A stretch of 15,936 bases of DNA, from positions 2,201-18,136 of the forward strand of contig JAMCQY010000198.1 in the NCBI GenBank assembly GCA_023381945.1, read 5' to 3'. Below the pieces are notes generated by a model that made no database searches, was not told the origin of the DNA, and worked only from the letters and a program-made list of their open reading frames with translations. Both the position numbers and the translations under genes were made by a program. Shown piece by piece: positions 6,829 to 13,886 of this stretch (within the stretch, counting starts at the first letter, position 1; the number at the start of each line of letters is the position of its first letter). The stretch is from Deltaproteobacteria bacterium (GTDB lineage: Bacteria > Desulfobacterota > Desulfobaccia > Desulfobaccales > 0-14-0-80-60-11).

Positions 6829-9663
6829 TTGCCACTGGAAGAAAAACTGAAGAAGCCTTGCGCCGCGGTCATGGACCGTTTGCGGGCGCCGTGGATCCGC
6901 TGGAGCACCATCCTGCTCGGCTTGGTGCTGGCCGGGGCTTCGATATATTATACCGCGGCGCACCTGAAGGTCGAAACCAGCCGGAAGGACCTGATCTCCA
7001 GCAACCAAAAGCTGATCAAGCGGACTGATCTGATCGACCGGGCCTTCGGGGGTAGAGACGGCCTGGTGGTCTTGGTGGAAAATACCAACCGTTCGCAAAG
7101 CGTCAGGTTTGCCAATGAACTGGCCAAAGAGTTGCGCCGTTATCCTGACCGGTTTCCCGATCTTTTTTACCGTCTCGATGTCAACAGCTTTAAGCCGTGG
7201 GCCTTGCTTTATCCTGGGATCGACGATCTTTTGAAAATTAAAAATAATCTGGCCGGCCAGAAAAAACTGTTGGGCAGGCTGGTGGCGGAGCCTCGATTGA
7301 CCACCTTTTATGGGTTGGTCAATGAGCAAATTGCCCAGGTGATGATTGGCACTGCCTTCACTGGATTTTTGCACGAAGAGCAGACGGAGGAATTGCCCGA
7401 CGTTTCTCTCCTCAATGCCACTCTCCGAGAGCTCCGGTTGAGCCTATCGGCATACCATCCCTACGTCTCTCCTTTCGGGAGTCTCTTCCCAGGCGGCATT
7501 GGCGACCTGAGCGAACAGGGTTATTTCTTTACAGACAATGACCGGTTTTTGATGTTTCTGGTGACCTCACGATCGGGGGGCTATACCACGAACACTGAGG
7601 ATTTGGACCTGCTGCGGAAGGTATTAAGCCTTGTCCAGACCCGGTTTCCGGGGATAAAAGCAGGGGTGACCGGCCCCGACGCCTTGCAAGCCGATGAGAT
7701 GAGCAGCGCCATGCGGGATATCACTCTGGCCACCTGGCTGTCTCTGATGGGCCAGTTCGGCCTCCTCGTCATCTTCCTAAGGGCCTTGCGGCGGCCGCTG
7801 GTGGAAGTTTTTTGCTTGATTATCGGCCTCTGTTGGACCTTTGGCATGGTCACCCTGGTTGTTGGGCATCTCAACCTCTTATCCATAATTTTTGCCCCCT
7901 TGATGCTGGGGCTGGCCATCGATTACGGCATTCATTGGTTTGCCAGGTTGGAAGAAGAGGATGCGGTCAATCAGTACCGGTGCACTCCCGAGGCCGTAAG
8001 TTGCGCCTATCGCCAGACCTTGCCGGGAATTACCTATGCCGCCTTGGCGGCCATGGTCTCTTTCTTGCCCCTGGCCTTCGTGAATTTTAAGGGACTGAGG
8101 GAATTGGGCCTGATTCTGACCCTGGGGCTTCTTATCATGGTGCTGGCCACCCTCATACTCGCACCAAGCTTGGTGCTGGTTTTTGAGCGCTGCCTCTCCA
8201 CCGGCCGCCCTCATCAATGTCCCGGAGAACCGCCCGCCTTCCTGCACCTGAAATGGCGGCACCCCGGCTGGGTCGTGGCTGCGGGTGCGACGATTATCTG
8301 CCTGGGGCTCTATTGTCTGCTGTTCCACGCTCACTTTGACCTGAATCCATTGCACTTGCAGAATCCCAAGGTAGATTCAGTGATCTGGGAGATGCGGCTC
8401 CTGAAAGAGTCCAAGTATTCTACTTCCTTCGGCGCCATGACTGCCAATTCCGTCCAGGACCTGGAGGCCAAGACCGAGGCCCTGAAGAAACTGTCCACGG
8501 TTTCCCATGTGGAATCGGTGCTTTCCTTTCTGCCGGCCGACGTAAAGAAAAAGCGTCCTATCATCAAGGATATCCAGTCAGATCTGGCCGGTATAGAGAT
8601 TCCCGCGACTCGTAAGGGAACCTCCGATCCCCAACGGTTGGCGAGCCTTCTGAGCCGGATAAATTTCAAAATGGATGAAGCCTCCAAAAGTTTGGAAGAG
8701 AAACAGGCGGCCACCAAGGGGCAAATTGAGGAGACCCATGCCCTGATCAATAAAATCATCCCGCTGCTGGATTCCCGTCAAAATCCGCAGGTCATGGCGC
8801 GCCTTTCCGACTTCGAGTGGCATTTTTTTGCGGACCTGCACGACAAATGGAATCTACTCCGGAATTATGAGAAGTCGGCGCTGGAATCGCCGCCTATGAC
8901 CCTGCAAGACTTGCCACAACAGGTACGCGAACGCTTCATAGGTGACGGAGGCTATTTGATCCGGGCCTTTCCTGCTCAGGATATTTGGGATTTCCCGCCC
9001 CTGAAAAGGTTCGTGAAGAGTCTCTGGAGCGTCGATCCCAATGCCGTGGGAGACCCCGTACTGCTGTATGTTTTTACCCTGGGCTTCCGCAATTCCATTC
9101 TCTGGGCCACGGGTATTGCGGTGGTAGCAATTGCCGGGCTATTGGCGATTTTTTACCGCAGCCTTGCCATGGCCATGCTGGCCTTGATCCCGTTATGGGT
9201 CGGCACCGGCCTGACCCTGATCCTTGTCTGGCTTCTTCACATCCCTTTCAATCAGGCCAACGTGCTATTCCTGCCGCTGGTTTTGGGGGAAGGTATCGAA
9301 TTTGGGATCATCATCCTGACCCGGTGGCAACAGGAGAGTACGGCCCGGGCCATTACTCTGCCTGCCAGCACCGCCAAAGGCGTGGCCCTGGCTGCCTTAA
9401 CCACCACCGTAGGTTTCGGCAGCCTCATGATCTCGTCCCATCAAGGCACCTTTAGCCTGGGGCTGCTGGCCACCGTAGGCAGCCTCTGTGTCCTGTCGGC
9501 CTCCTTGAGCGTTTTGCCGGCCTTCCTAAACCTGGTGGAGAAGGGCTGGAAGCCAGACTTGACCAGGTTTTATTCCTTACTGGGCGGCCCCGCTCGAGAT
9601 ACCTATAATAGGGCAAGATCTGAGGCTAAATTCCACGGGACAACTGGGCCAAAGCAGGCTTGA
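6829..9663 (+). CDS. MMPL/RND-family exporter, HpnN-like
   Basis: This 944-residue inner-membrane protein has the duplicated RND layout: one N-terminal membrane helix (~23-43), a large periplasmic domain (~45-290), a helix cluster (~297-455), a second lead helix (~480-500), a second periplasmic domain (~501-745) with a charged, coiled-coil-like stretch (~605-645), and a final cluster (~752-905). The RND TM4-like motifs are GLAIDYGIHWF (361-371, Asp365) and GEGIEFGIIIL (820-830, Glu824), candidates for proton relay. Length and architecture resemble HpnN, which moves hopanoids to the outer membrane, but no hopanoid genes are nearby and MMPL proteins also export other lipids, so the substrate is unassigned. 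The start is TTG, with AAAGGA upstream at good spacing; the next in-frame ATG is at residue 15. The gene ends 14 bases from the convergent phosphatase-like gene. Confidence 0.85.
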   Translation: MPLEEKLKKPCAAVMDRLRAPWIRWSTILLGLVLAGASIYYTAAHLKVETSRKDLISSNQKLIKRTDLIDRAFGGRDGLVVLVENTNRSQSVRFANELAKELRRYPDRFPDLFYRLDVNSFKPWALLYPGIDDLLKIKNNLAGQKKLLGRLVAEPRLTTFYGLVNEQIAQVMIGTAFTGFLHEEQTEELPDVSLLNATLRELRLSLSAYHPYVSPFGSLFPGGIGDLSEQGYFFTDNDRFLMFLVTSRSGGYTTNTEDLDLLRKVLSLVQTRFPGIKAGVTGPDALQADEMSSAMRDITLATWLSLMGQFGLLVIFLRALRRPLVEVFCLIIGLCWTFGMVTLVVGHLNLLSIIFAPLMLGLAIDYGIHWFARLEEEDAVNQYRCTPEAVSCAYRQTLPGITYAALAAMVSFLPLAFVNFKGLRELGLILTLGLLIMVLATLILAPSLVLVFERCLSTGRPHQCPGEPPAFLHLKWRHPGWVVAAGATIICLGLYCLLFHAHFDLNPLHLQNPKVDSVIWEMRLLKESKYSTSFGAMTANSVQDLEAKTEALKKLSTVSHVESVLSFLPADVKKKRPIIKDIQSDLAGIEIPATRKGTSDPQRLASLLSRINFKMDEASKSLEEKQAATKGQIEETHALINKIIPLLDSRQNPQVMARLSDFEWHFFADLHDKWNLLRNYEKSALESPPMTLQDLPQQVRERFIGDGGYLIRAFPAQDIWDFPPLKRFVKSLWSVDPNAVGDPVLLYVFTLGFRNSILWATGIAVVAIAGLLAIFYRSLAMAMLALIPLWVGTGLTLILVWLLHIPFNQANVLFLPLVLGEGIEFGIIILTRWQQESTARAITLPASTAKGVALAALTTTVGFGSLMISSHQGTFSLGLLATVGSLCVLSASLSVLPAFLNLVEKGWKPDLTRFYSLLGGPARDTYNRARSEAKFHGTTGPKQA

Positions 9664-9677
9664 ACCGGATCTCTGGG

Positions 9678-10097
9678 CTATCGGACTGCCCTGAGGAGCA
9701 GCATTGGGGCGATTTCCTCAAGAACTAGCCGCCTGATGGTGTCCCGGGCCTGACGGTAGCTCTCCAGAGGGCCGCCGTAGGGATCAAGCACCGGACGCTG
9801 GAGCAGGCGATTTTGGAGGGAAGGCGGTATCCGGGAGGCCAGGGAATAATCGGAAAGATTGACCAGCAGTCGGTAGGCGGGCAAATTGACCTCTCCCAGG
9901 CCCTTGGAATACAGCCCACCGGTGGGCGCGCCGACTTCGGCCAGAACCTCCAGGGTCTCCCGAGTGACAAAACCCAGGGGGCGGAGGCCGGCGGAAGCGG
10001 CGCCCAGGCGATTTCCGAACCGGTGCCGGGCCAGGGCCTCGGCCATGATACTACGGCAGGAATTGCCTAGACAGATGAAAAGGACCTGGGGCCTCAT
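9678..10097 (-). CDS. Low-molecular-weight protein tyrosine phosphatase / arsenate reductase-type protein
   Basis: This 139-residue protein has the length of the LMW-PTP fold. The N-terminal strand leads into the catalytic P-loop C-LGNSC-R-S (Cys9 nucleophile, Arg15), and Asp105 in a VLDPYGG segment matches the general acid Asp-Pro of the family. Members dephosphorylate phosphotyrosine proteins or, in the ArsC branch, reduce arsenate using a Cys relay. Cys14 sits within the P-loop; no clear C-terminal Cys pair for a thioredoxin-coupled ArsC relay is visible, which favours a phosphatase. No tyrosine kinase or exopolysaccharide genes, and no ars genes, are in the window, so the substrate is open. 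A weak GCAGG sequence precedes the ATG. Convergent with the MMPL gene; a MITE-like element lies upstream. Confidence 0.85.
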   Translation of the reverse strand: MRPQVLFICLGNSCRSIMAEALARHRFGNRLGAASAGLRPLGFVTRETLEVLAEVGAPTGGLYSKGLGEVNLPAYRLLVNLSDYSLASRIPPSLQNRLLQRPVLDPYGGPLESYRQARDTIRRLVLEEIAPMLLLRAVR

Positions 10098-10139
10098 TAG
10101 TAAACCTGCCTCGGAATGAAAAGATCATAACATTTTTAT

Positions 10140-10270
10140 GAGCCTCTTGCAAAAATCTCTTCTTTTGTCATTCTGAGGGAGCGCAGCGACCGAAGAATCT
10201 CATTAAAAGGCAAAAATACGAGATCCTTCGCTTCGCTCAGGATGACAGAAAAAGATTTTGCAAGAGCCTC
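10140..10270. mobile_element. MITE-like palindromic element, ~131 bp
   Basis: Terminal inverted repeats GAGCCTCTTGCAAAA (10140-10154) and TTTTGCAAGAGCCTC (10256-10270) differ at one position. Inside is a second inverted repeat: TGTCATTCTGAGG...GAATCTC on the left and GAGATCC...CTCAGGATGACA on the right. TTAT occurs immediately outside both ends (10136-10139 and 10271-10274), a possible 4-bp target duplication. The inner TGTCATTCTGAG...AGAATCTC sequence resembles a repeat known from many bacterial genomes (recollection, unchecked). It carries no gene. It covers the upstream in-frame ATG of the next gene, so that ATG is probably not the start. Confidence 0.7.
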
Positions 10271-10340
10271 TTATATAATAAAATTTAGATGCCGAATTCA
10301 CCATCCATCACAACTAACCTGGTCCTCGCTTCTTCGCCTC

Positions 10341-11252
10341 ATGTCAAATAATGCCGAAAATTGCGCTGGGGATCGTGAAGGCTATATTCCAGTCACCGGC
10401 GGCCTAGTCTGGTACCGCATGACTGGCCCAGCTAGGCGAAGAGTGCCTCTCCTGACCCTGCACGGCGGACCGGGGGCTCCACACGACTACCTGGAGCCCC
10501 TTGAGGACCTGGCGGACGAACGTCCAGTCATTTTTTATGACCAACTAGGCTGCGGCAAATCGGATCGCCCTGATGCCCCAACCCTCTGGACCGTGGGGCA
10601 CTTTATCGAGGAATTGGGGCAGGTGCGCCAGGCCTTGGGGCTTGAGAGGCTGCACCTGCTGGGGCAGTCCTGGGGTGGCATGCTGGCGGTGGAATATCTG
10701 CTGGCCCGGGGATTGTCGGGGGTGGCCAGTTTGATCCTCTCTGCTCCTTTTCTTAGCACCTCCCGCTTTGTGGCGGACCAGCGAGCCTACCTGCAGGAGA
10801 TGCCCGCGGCTATCCGGAGGGTCATCCTGGACAAGGAGGCGTCGGGCGATTTCGACTCACCGGAGTACCAGGAGGCCATGGCCGCTTATTACCGACGCCA
10901 TTTGTGCCGTCTGGATCCGTGGCCTGATTGCCTGAATCGGGCCTTTGCGGGGCTGGGTGTGCAGGTATATCGGCAAATGTGGGGTCCCAGCGAGTTCACC
11001 ATGACCGGGAATCTGGGGAAGGCTGAGCTGGTCGCTTGCCTGAGAAAAATTTCCCTTCCTGTTCTCTTGACTTGCGGCCGCTATGACGAGTCCACCCCTG
11101 AAACCACTGCCTATTACCAGAGCCGGTGGCCGGGAGCGGAGATGGTGGTCTTTGAAGAGGCCTCTCATATGCACCATTTGGAAAAGCAGGAACATTATTT
11201 GGACATGGTGCGTGGTTTTTTGCGCCGGGTGGAATCAGCCGCCGCCCCCTAA
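10341..11252 (+). CDS. pip: Proline iminopeptidase-type alpha/beta hydrolase (S33)
   Basis: Read from the ATG at 10341 this is 303 residues, typical for proline iminopeptidases, which remove N-terminal proline and related residues from peptides in the cytoplasm. Visible are the oxyanion-hole motif HGGPG (41-45), YDQLGCGKSD (66-75), the nucleophile elbow GQSWGG (Ser110), Asp249 in GRYDE and His276 in ASHMHHLE, so the triad is complete. The frame is open further upstream to an ATG at 10242, but that ATG lies inside a MITE-like repeat and adds residues unlike the family, so I prefer 10341, although no good Shine-Dalgarno sequence precedes it. The TAA overlaps the next ATG by one base (TAATG), which indicates translational coupling to the radical SAM gene. 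Other S33 aminopeptidase specificities are possible; the symbol is tentative. Confidence 0.85.
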   Translation: MSNNAENCAGDREGYIPVTGGLVWYRMTGPARRRVPLLTLHGGPGAPHDYLEPLEDLADERPVIFYDQLGCGKSDRPDAPTLWTVGHFIEELGQVRQALGLERLHLLGQSWGGMLAVEYLLARGLSGVASLILSAPFLSTSRFVADQRAYLQEMPAAIRRVILDKEASGDFDSPEYQEAMAAYYRRHLCRLDPWPDCLNRAFAGLGVQVYRQMWGPSEFTMTGNLGKAELVACLRKISLPVLLTCGRYDESTPETTAYYQSRWPGAEMVVFEEASHMHHLEKQEHYLDMVRGFLRRVESAAAP

Positions 11253-12010
11253 TGCAGATCGCCGAAATCACTGTTAAAACTGCTTTGGTAAAGTCCGGCA
11301 TTCCGGGAGTGGAGTATGTCATCAATCCGTATCTGGGCTGCGGGCACGGCTGCAAGTATTGCTACGCGGTCTTCATGAAGAAATACGCCCGCCGCTTCCA
11401 GGGGCAGCCGTGGGGCAGCTTTGTGGAGGCCAAGGTCAATATCGCCGAAGTCTTGCGCCGGGAATTAGCCCGCAAGCGGCAGCGCGGCCGGGCCATGCTG
11501 TCCAGCGTCTGCGACCCCTATCAGCCGGTGGAAGGCAAATACCGGCTTACCCGGCAGATCCTTTCGGCGCTCAAGGAATTTGGCTGGGGGATAGATATCC
11601 TGACAAGGTCACCCTTGGTGACCCGGGACCTGGATATTTTGGCGGGGGCGCACGAAGTCAGCCTCGGATTTTCCATCCCCACGGATGATGAATCGGTGCG
11701 CCGGGTGACGGAGCCTCAGGCCCCTCCCATCCCGGCGCGGATCAATGCTCTGAAACAGGTGAGGGAGGCTGGGATTAACCCCTGGGTCTTTATCGCACCG
11801 CTGCTTCCCATGAATCCGGCCCGGCTGGCGGAACTCATCGCCCCATATGCCAGTCGAGTCATGATGGACCCCTTGAATTACCGGCGTCAGGTGCAGGCGC
11901 TATTCCTTAATCAAGGCTGGGATTATGCCTTAACGGATGAGTATGCCGCAACCACCCGGGCAGAATTGGGTCGACGCTTGGGCGAAGTCGCGGAGGATCA
12001 GAGCTCGTGA
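11252..12010 (+). CDS. SplB-like radical SAM protein (COG1533 type)
   Basis: This 252-residue protein carries the radical SAM cluster motif C-GHG-C-KY-C (Cys30, Cys34, Cys37), which binds a 4Fe-4S cluster and cleaves S-adenosylmethionine to a radical. Further SplB/Rv2578c-like features are WGSFVEAKVNIAEVLRREL (~54-72), SSVCDPYQPVE (84-94), ILTRSPLVTRDLDIL (~116-130), TEPQAPPIPAR (153-163) and FIAPLLP (180-186). The family includes spore photoproduct lyase, but most members, such as this short one, have no known substrate; I would not call it a DNA repair enzyme. It begins in TAATG overlap with the hydrolase stop and ends overlapping the next gene by four bases (GTGA), so all three are likely translated together. 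The fold assignment is firm; the function is unknown. Confidence 0.88.
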   Translation: MQIAEITVKTALVKSGIPGVEYVINPYLGCGHGCKYCYAVFMKKYARRFQGQPWGSFVEAKVNIAEVLRRELARKRQRGRAMLSSVCDPYQPVEGKYRLTRQILSALKEFGWGIDILTRSPLVTRDLDILAGAHEVSLGFSIPTDDESVRRVTEPQAPPIPARINALKQVREAGINPWVFIAPLLPMNPARLAELIAPYASRVMMDPLNYRRQVQALFLNQGWDYALTDEYAATTRAELGRRLGEVAEDQSS

Positions 12011-12912
12011 CTGAGATGATGGGAGCAATTCCAGCGGTCCTCGACAAGCTGGCCTGGATGCGGGCTCAAGGTATCTGGCCGAACGGCCGGCGCTACCTCT
12101 GGACCGACGCCTTCGGGTTGGTGCTGCTGGTGTCGTTCTATCACGAACTCCGGGACGAGCGCTATCTTGCCGAGGCGGAAGGGCTGGCGGCCGAAGTGGA
12201 AAGAGTGCTGGGCCGGCCCCGGGGCCTCCGCATCGGCGAGGCGGCAGACAGGGACGGCCAGTATTTTCACTACCTGGCCATGTGGCTCTTTGCCTTGGGG
12301 CGGTTGGGCAGGATAAAACCGGCTTACCGGGAAAAAGCGCTCCAACTGGTGCGGCAGATCCACCCCGCGTTCGTGCGGCCCGGAGTGGGAGTCGTCTGGA
12401 AGATGCGGGAGGATCTGAGCGGGCCCTATCCGGGCTACGGCCTCGGCCTCCTGGACCCATTCCATGGCTACGTGGTTTACCGGACTCTGGACTCAGAAGG
12501 CCTGGCGGCGGAAATCCGGGAAATGCGCGAGTTGGTGGAGCACAGCTATTCCATTTTATCCGTGGACCAGGACCTGGGGCTGGGGATGATGCTCTGGTTC
12601 AGCCATTTTTTCCCCGAGGAAGACTGGGCCGTGGTGCAACGGCAGCGCTCGCTGGCAACACTTTCGCAGATGTGGATCGAGCCGCCCGGCTATTTTTGCC
12701 GCCATCCGGGGTTGCCGGAGGTGAAGTTTGCCTTCACCAACTATGGGGTCTCCCTGGGGCTGCAAGCGGTTAAGGCTCAGCCGGAGCGGGTGCGGCGCCT
12801 TAATGAATTTTTCCGCACCTACCATTCCGGCGATGAATACGATCGGGAAGCCATCACCCATGTCATGGCCTGTACTTCTTATTTCCCGGGGGAGTTCATT
12901 TTGAACGCCTAG
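12007..12912 (+). CDS. Conserved-looking helical protein of unknown function (alpha/alpha-toroid-like)
   Basis: I do not recognise a named family. The 301-residue soluble protein has no signal or membrane segment and reads as successive amphipathic helices. Motifs with the look of a sugar-binding six-hairpin cleft are RRYLWTDAFG (28-37), DGQYFHYLAMWLFALGR (83-99), WKMREDLSGPYPGYG (131-145) with LLDPFHGY (148-155), and FAFTNYGVSLGLQ (241-253). Aromatic and acidic residues cluster in these stretches (Trp32, Asp34, Asp83, Asp136, Asp150). From this I infer an alpha/alpha-toroid fold, as in several glycosidases and terpene cyclases, but this rests on pattern only. The GTG start overlaps the radical SAM stop by four bases; in-frame ATG codons follow at 12016 and 12019. 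It is the last gene of the unit. Catalytic residues cannot be named. Confidence 0.7.
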   Translation: MTEMMGAIPAVLDKLAWMRAQGIWPNGRRYLWTDAFGLVLLVSFYHELRDERYLAEAEGLAAEVERVLGRPRGLRIGEAADRDGQYFHYLAMWLFALGRLGRIKPAYREKALQLVRQIHPAFVRPGVGVVWKMREDLSGPYPGYGLGLLDPFHGYVVYRTLDSEGLAAEIREMRELVEHSYSILSVDQDLGLGMMLWFSHFFPEEDWAVVQRQRSLATLSQMWIEPPGYFCRHPGLPEVKFAFTNYGVSLGLQAVKAQPERVRRLNEFFRTYHSGDEYDREAITHVMACTSYFPGEFILNA

Positions 12913-12918
12913 GCTTTC

Positions 12919-12957
12919 AAAAAAAATCGGCCCGGTGTGGGGGAGTCACACCGGACC
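12919..12957 (-). terminator. Rho-independent terminator for the SLT-domain gene (minus strand)
   Basis: On the minus strand, GGTCCGGTGTG (12957-12947) and CACACCGGGCC (12939-12929) form an 11-bp stem with one G-T wobble and a 7-base loop. GA and then eight T follow (12926-12919). It ends transcription from 13033-13533. Read on the plus strand, the same hairpin lies 16 bases after the stop of the helical protein gene but lacks a T-run, so it is only a weak stop for that operon. Confidence 0.8.
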
Positions 12958-13032
12958 GGCCAAAATGGGACACATGAGGCGCACCCCATGCTAAAAATTA
13001 ATTTAATCATGTTTTGCAGAAAAGCAAGAACA

Positions 13033-13533
13033 TTAAAAGGTTAAATCCGTTTTTTTCGACTGTAACCTGGTGAGGAGAGAAGATGTTCCATTAAGCTGTG
13101 CCTGTGTATAAGCTTTGATGACCTCACGTTCATAGGCTGCGGTGCAGGTAGCATTATATACATGCAAAATTTTATGGATATCCCCGTCGTATTTTTTCAT
13201 CAGCCGGGCCAGGACCGCCGCCCCGCCCATGATATTGTCCCGGGCGTTGAGGGGGTTTGTAATCCCATACTTTCTGGCAGTGTCAATGTGCAATTGCATC
13301 AGGCCAAAGCATTGTCCGGAATGGGCGTACGGGTCATATCTTGACTCGATGACGCAGACCGCCTGGATGAGATAGGGGGAAATTTGGTAGCGTTGGGCTG
13401 CTTCCTTCATGTAATTCCAATACTCTTGCTTCAATTCCAGCCTCCCTATTTTAGGGGGCGTTTCAGGCCAGGGGCCCGCCCAGGCTGCCGTAGCTGCGGC
13501 AGTTAACCAGAGAAAGGCAATAAGTATTTTCAT
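13033..13533 (-). CDS. Secreted SLT-domain lytic transglycosylase-like protein
   Basis: This 166-residue protein starts with a signal peptide (about 1-19, cleavage after AWA), so it is exported. Residues ~37-145 are an SLT/goose-lysozyme-like domain: ISPYLIQAVCVIESRYDPYA with the predicted catalytic Glu63, then GQCFGLMQLHIDTARKYGI (73-91) and NIMGGAAVLARLMKKYDGD (100-118), and an HVYNA segment (124-128). Such enzymes cut glycan strands of peptidoglycan, often locally for assembly of trans-envelope machines. The protein is short with no extra wall-binding domain. Three Cys (60, 75, 130) remain after export, including one next to the catalytic region, so a disulfide is possible. AGGAGG precedes the ATG by ten bases. 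It is monocistronic with its own terminator. No secretion or conjugation genes are near. Confidence 0.88.
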   Translation of the reverse strand: MKILIAFLWLTAAATAAWAGPWPETPPKIGRLELKQEYWNYMKEAAQRYQISPYLIQAVCVIESRYDPYAHSGQCFGLMQLHIDTARKYGITNPLNARDNIMGGAAVLARLMKKYDGDIHKILHVYNATCTAAYEREVIKAYTQAQLNGTSSLLTRLQSKKTDLTF

Positions 13534-13886
13534 GGATAGACTACCTCCTAAGGTCTGATCTAATGAGGGTTGTATGTTGAAAAATTGGGGTGCTGCGTTC
13601 AGAAGGGCGTGTGGCCGGATTACCCGCTGAAATTAGATTGTGGAGATTGTAACAAATAAATTGTGAAGGGCAAATAAAATCGACAATACTCAGTTAATTT
13701 AATAAGTTACTGATACTGAATACGGCGGCGCCGTTTCCAGGCATAACAGAATAATCATGATTCCAGAGGGGTAAGCAGGGAGGTTATGCAATTGGCGACA
13801 AGCTGAATAATTCTAAGTAAATAAAACTGTTGTAATTTTCACATATGGACTTGGGTTTCGGCCAACCGCCCCCTCACGCTGGGGCT
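13534..13886. other. AT-rich gene-free spacer
   Basis: This 353-base spacer separates the SLT gene from the end of the dehydrogenase gene, both on the minus strand. It holds the possible promoter at 13646-13673. I see no ORF of useful length, no strong hairpin with a T-run and no repeat copy. The dehydrogenase must terminate within or through this region, but I cannot point to its terminator. Confidence 0.55.
13646..13673 (-). promoter_or_regulatory. Possible promoter of the SLT-domain gene
   Basis: On the minus strand TTGCCC (13673-13668) is followed after 16 bases by TACAAT (13651-13646). It lies ~115 bases upstream of the start. The -10 box matches 5/6 and the -35 box 4/6 in AT-rich DNA, so chance is a real alternative. 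Confidence 0.35.

Noticed and set aside
9678..10097. Assignment as arsenate reductase ArsC with ars operon
   Set aside because: No ars genes nearby and no clear C-terminal relay Cys; a general LMW-PTP-type call is safer.
10242..10340. N-terminal extension of the proline iminopeptidase-type protein from an upstream ATG
   Set aside because: The ATG lies in the MITE-like repeat and the extra 33 residues do not look like the family's N-terminus.
11252..12010. Assignment as spore photoproduct lyase (DNA repair)
   Set aside because: It shares the radical SAM motif and COG1533-like features, but the short form and context do not support a photoproduct substrate.
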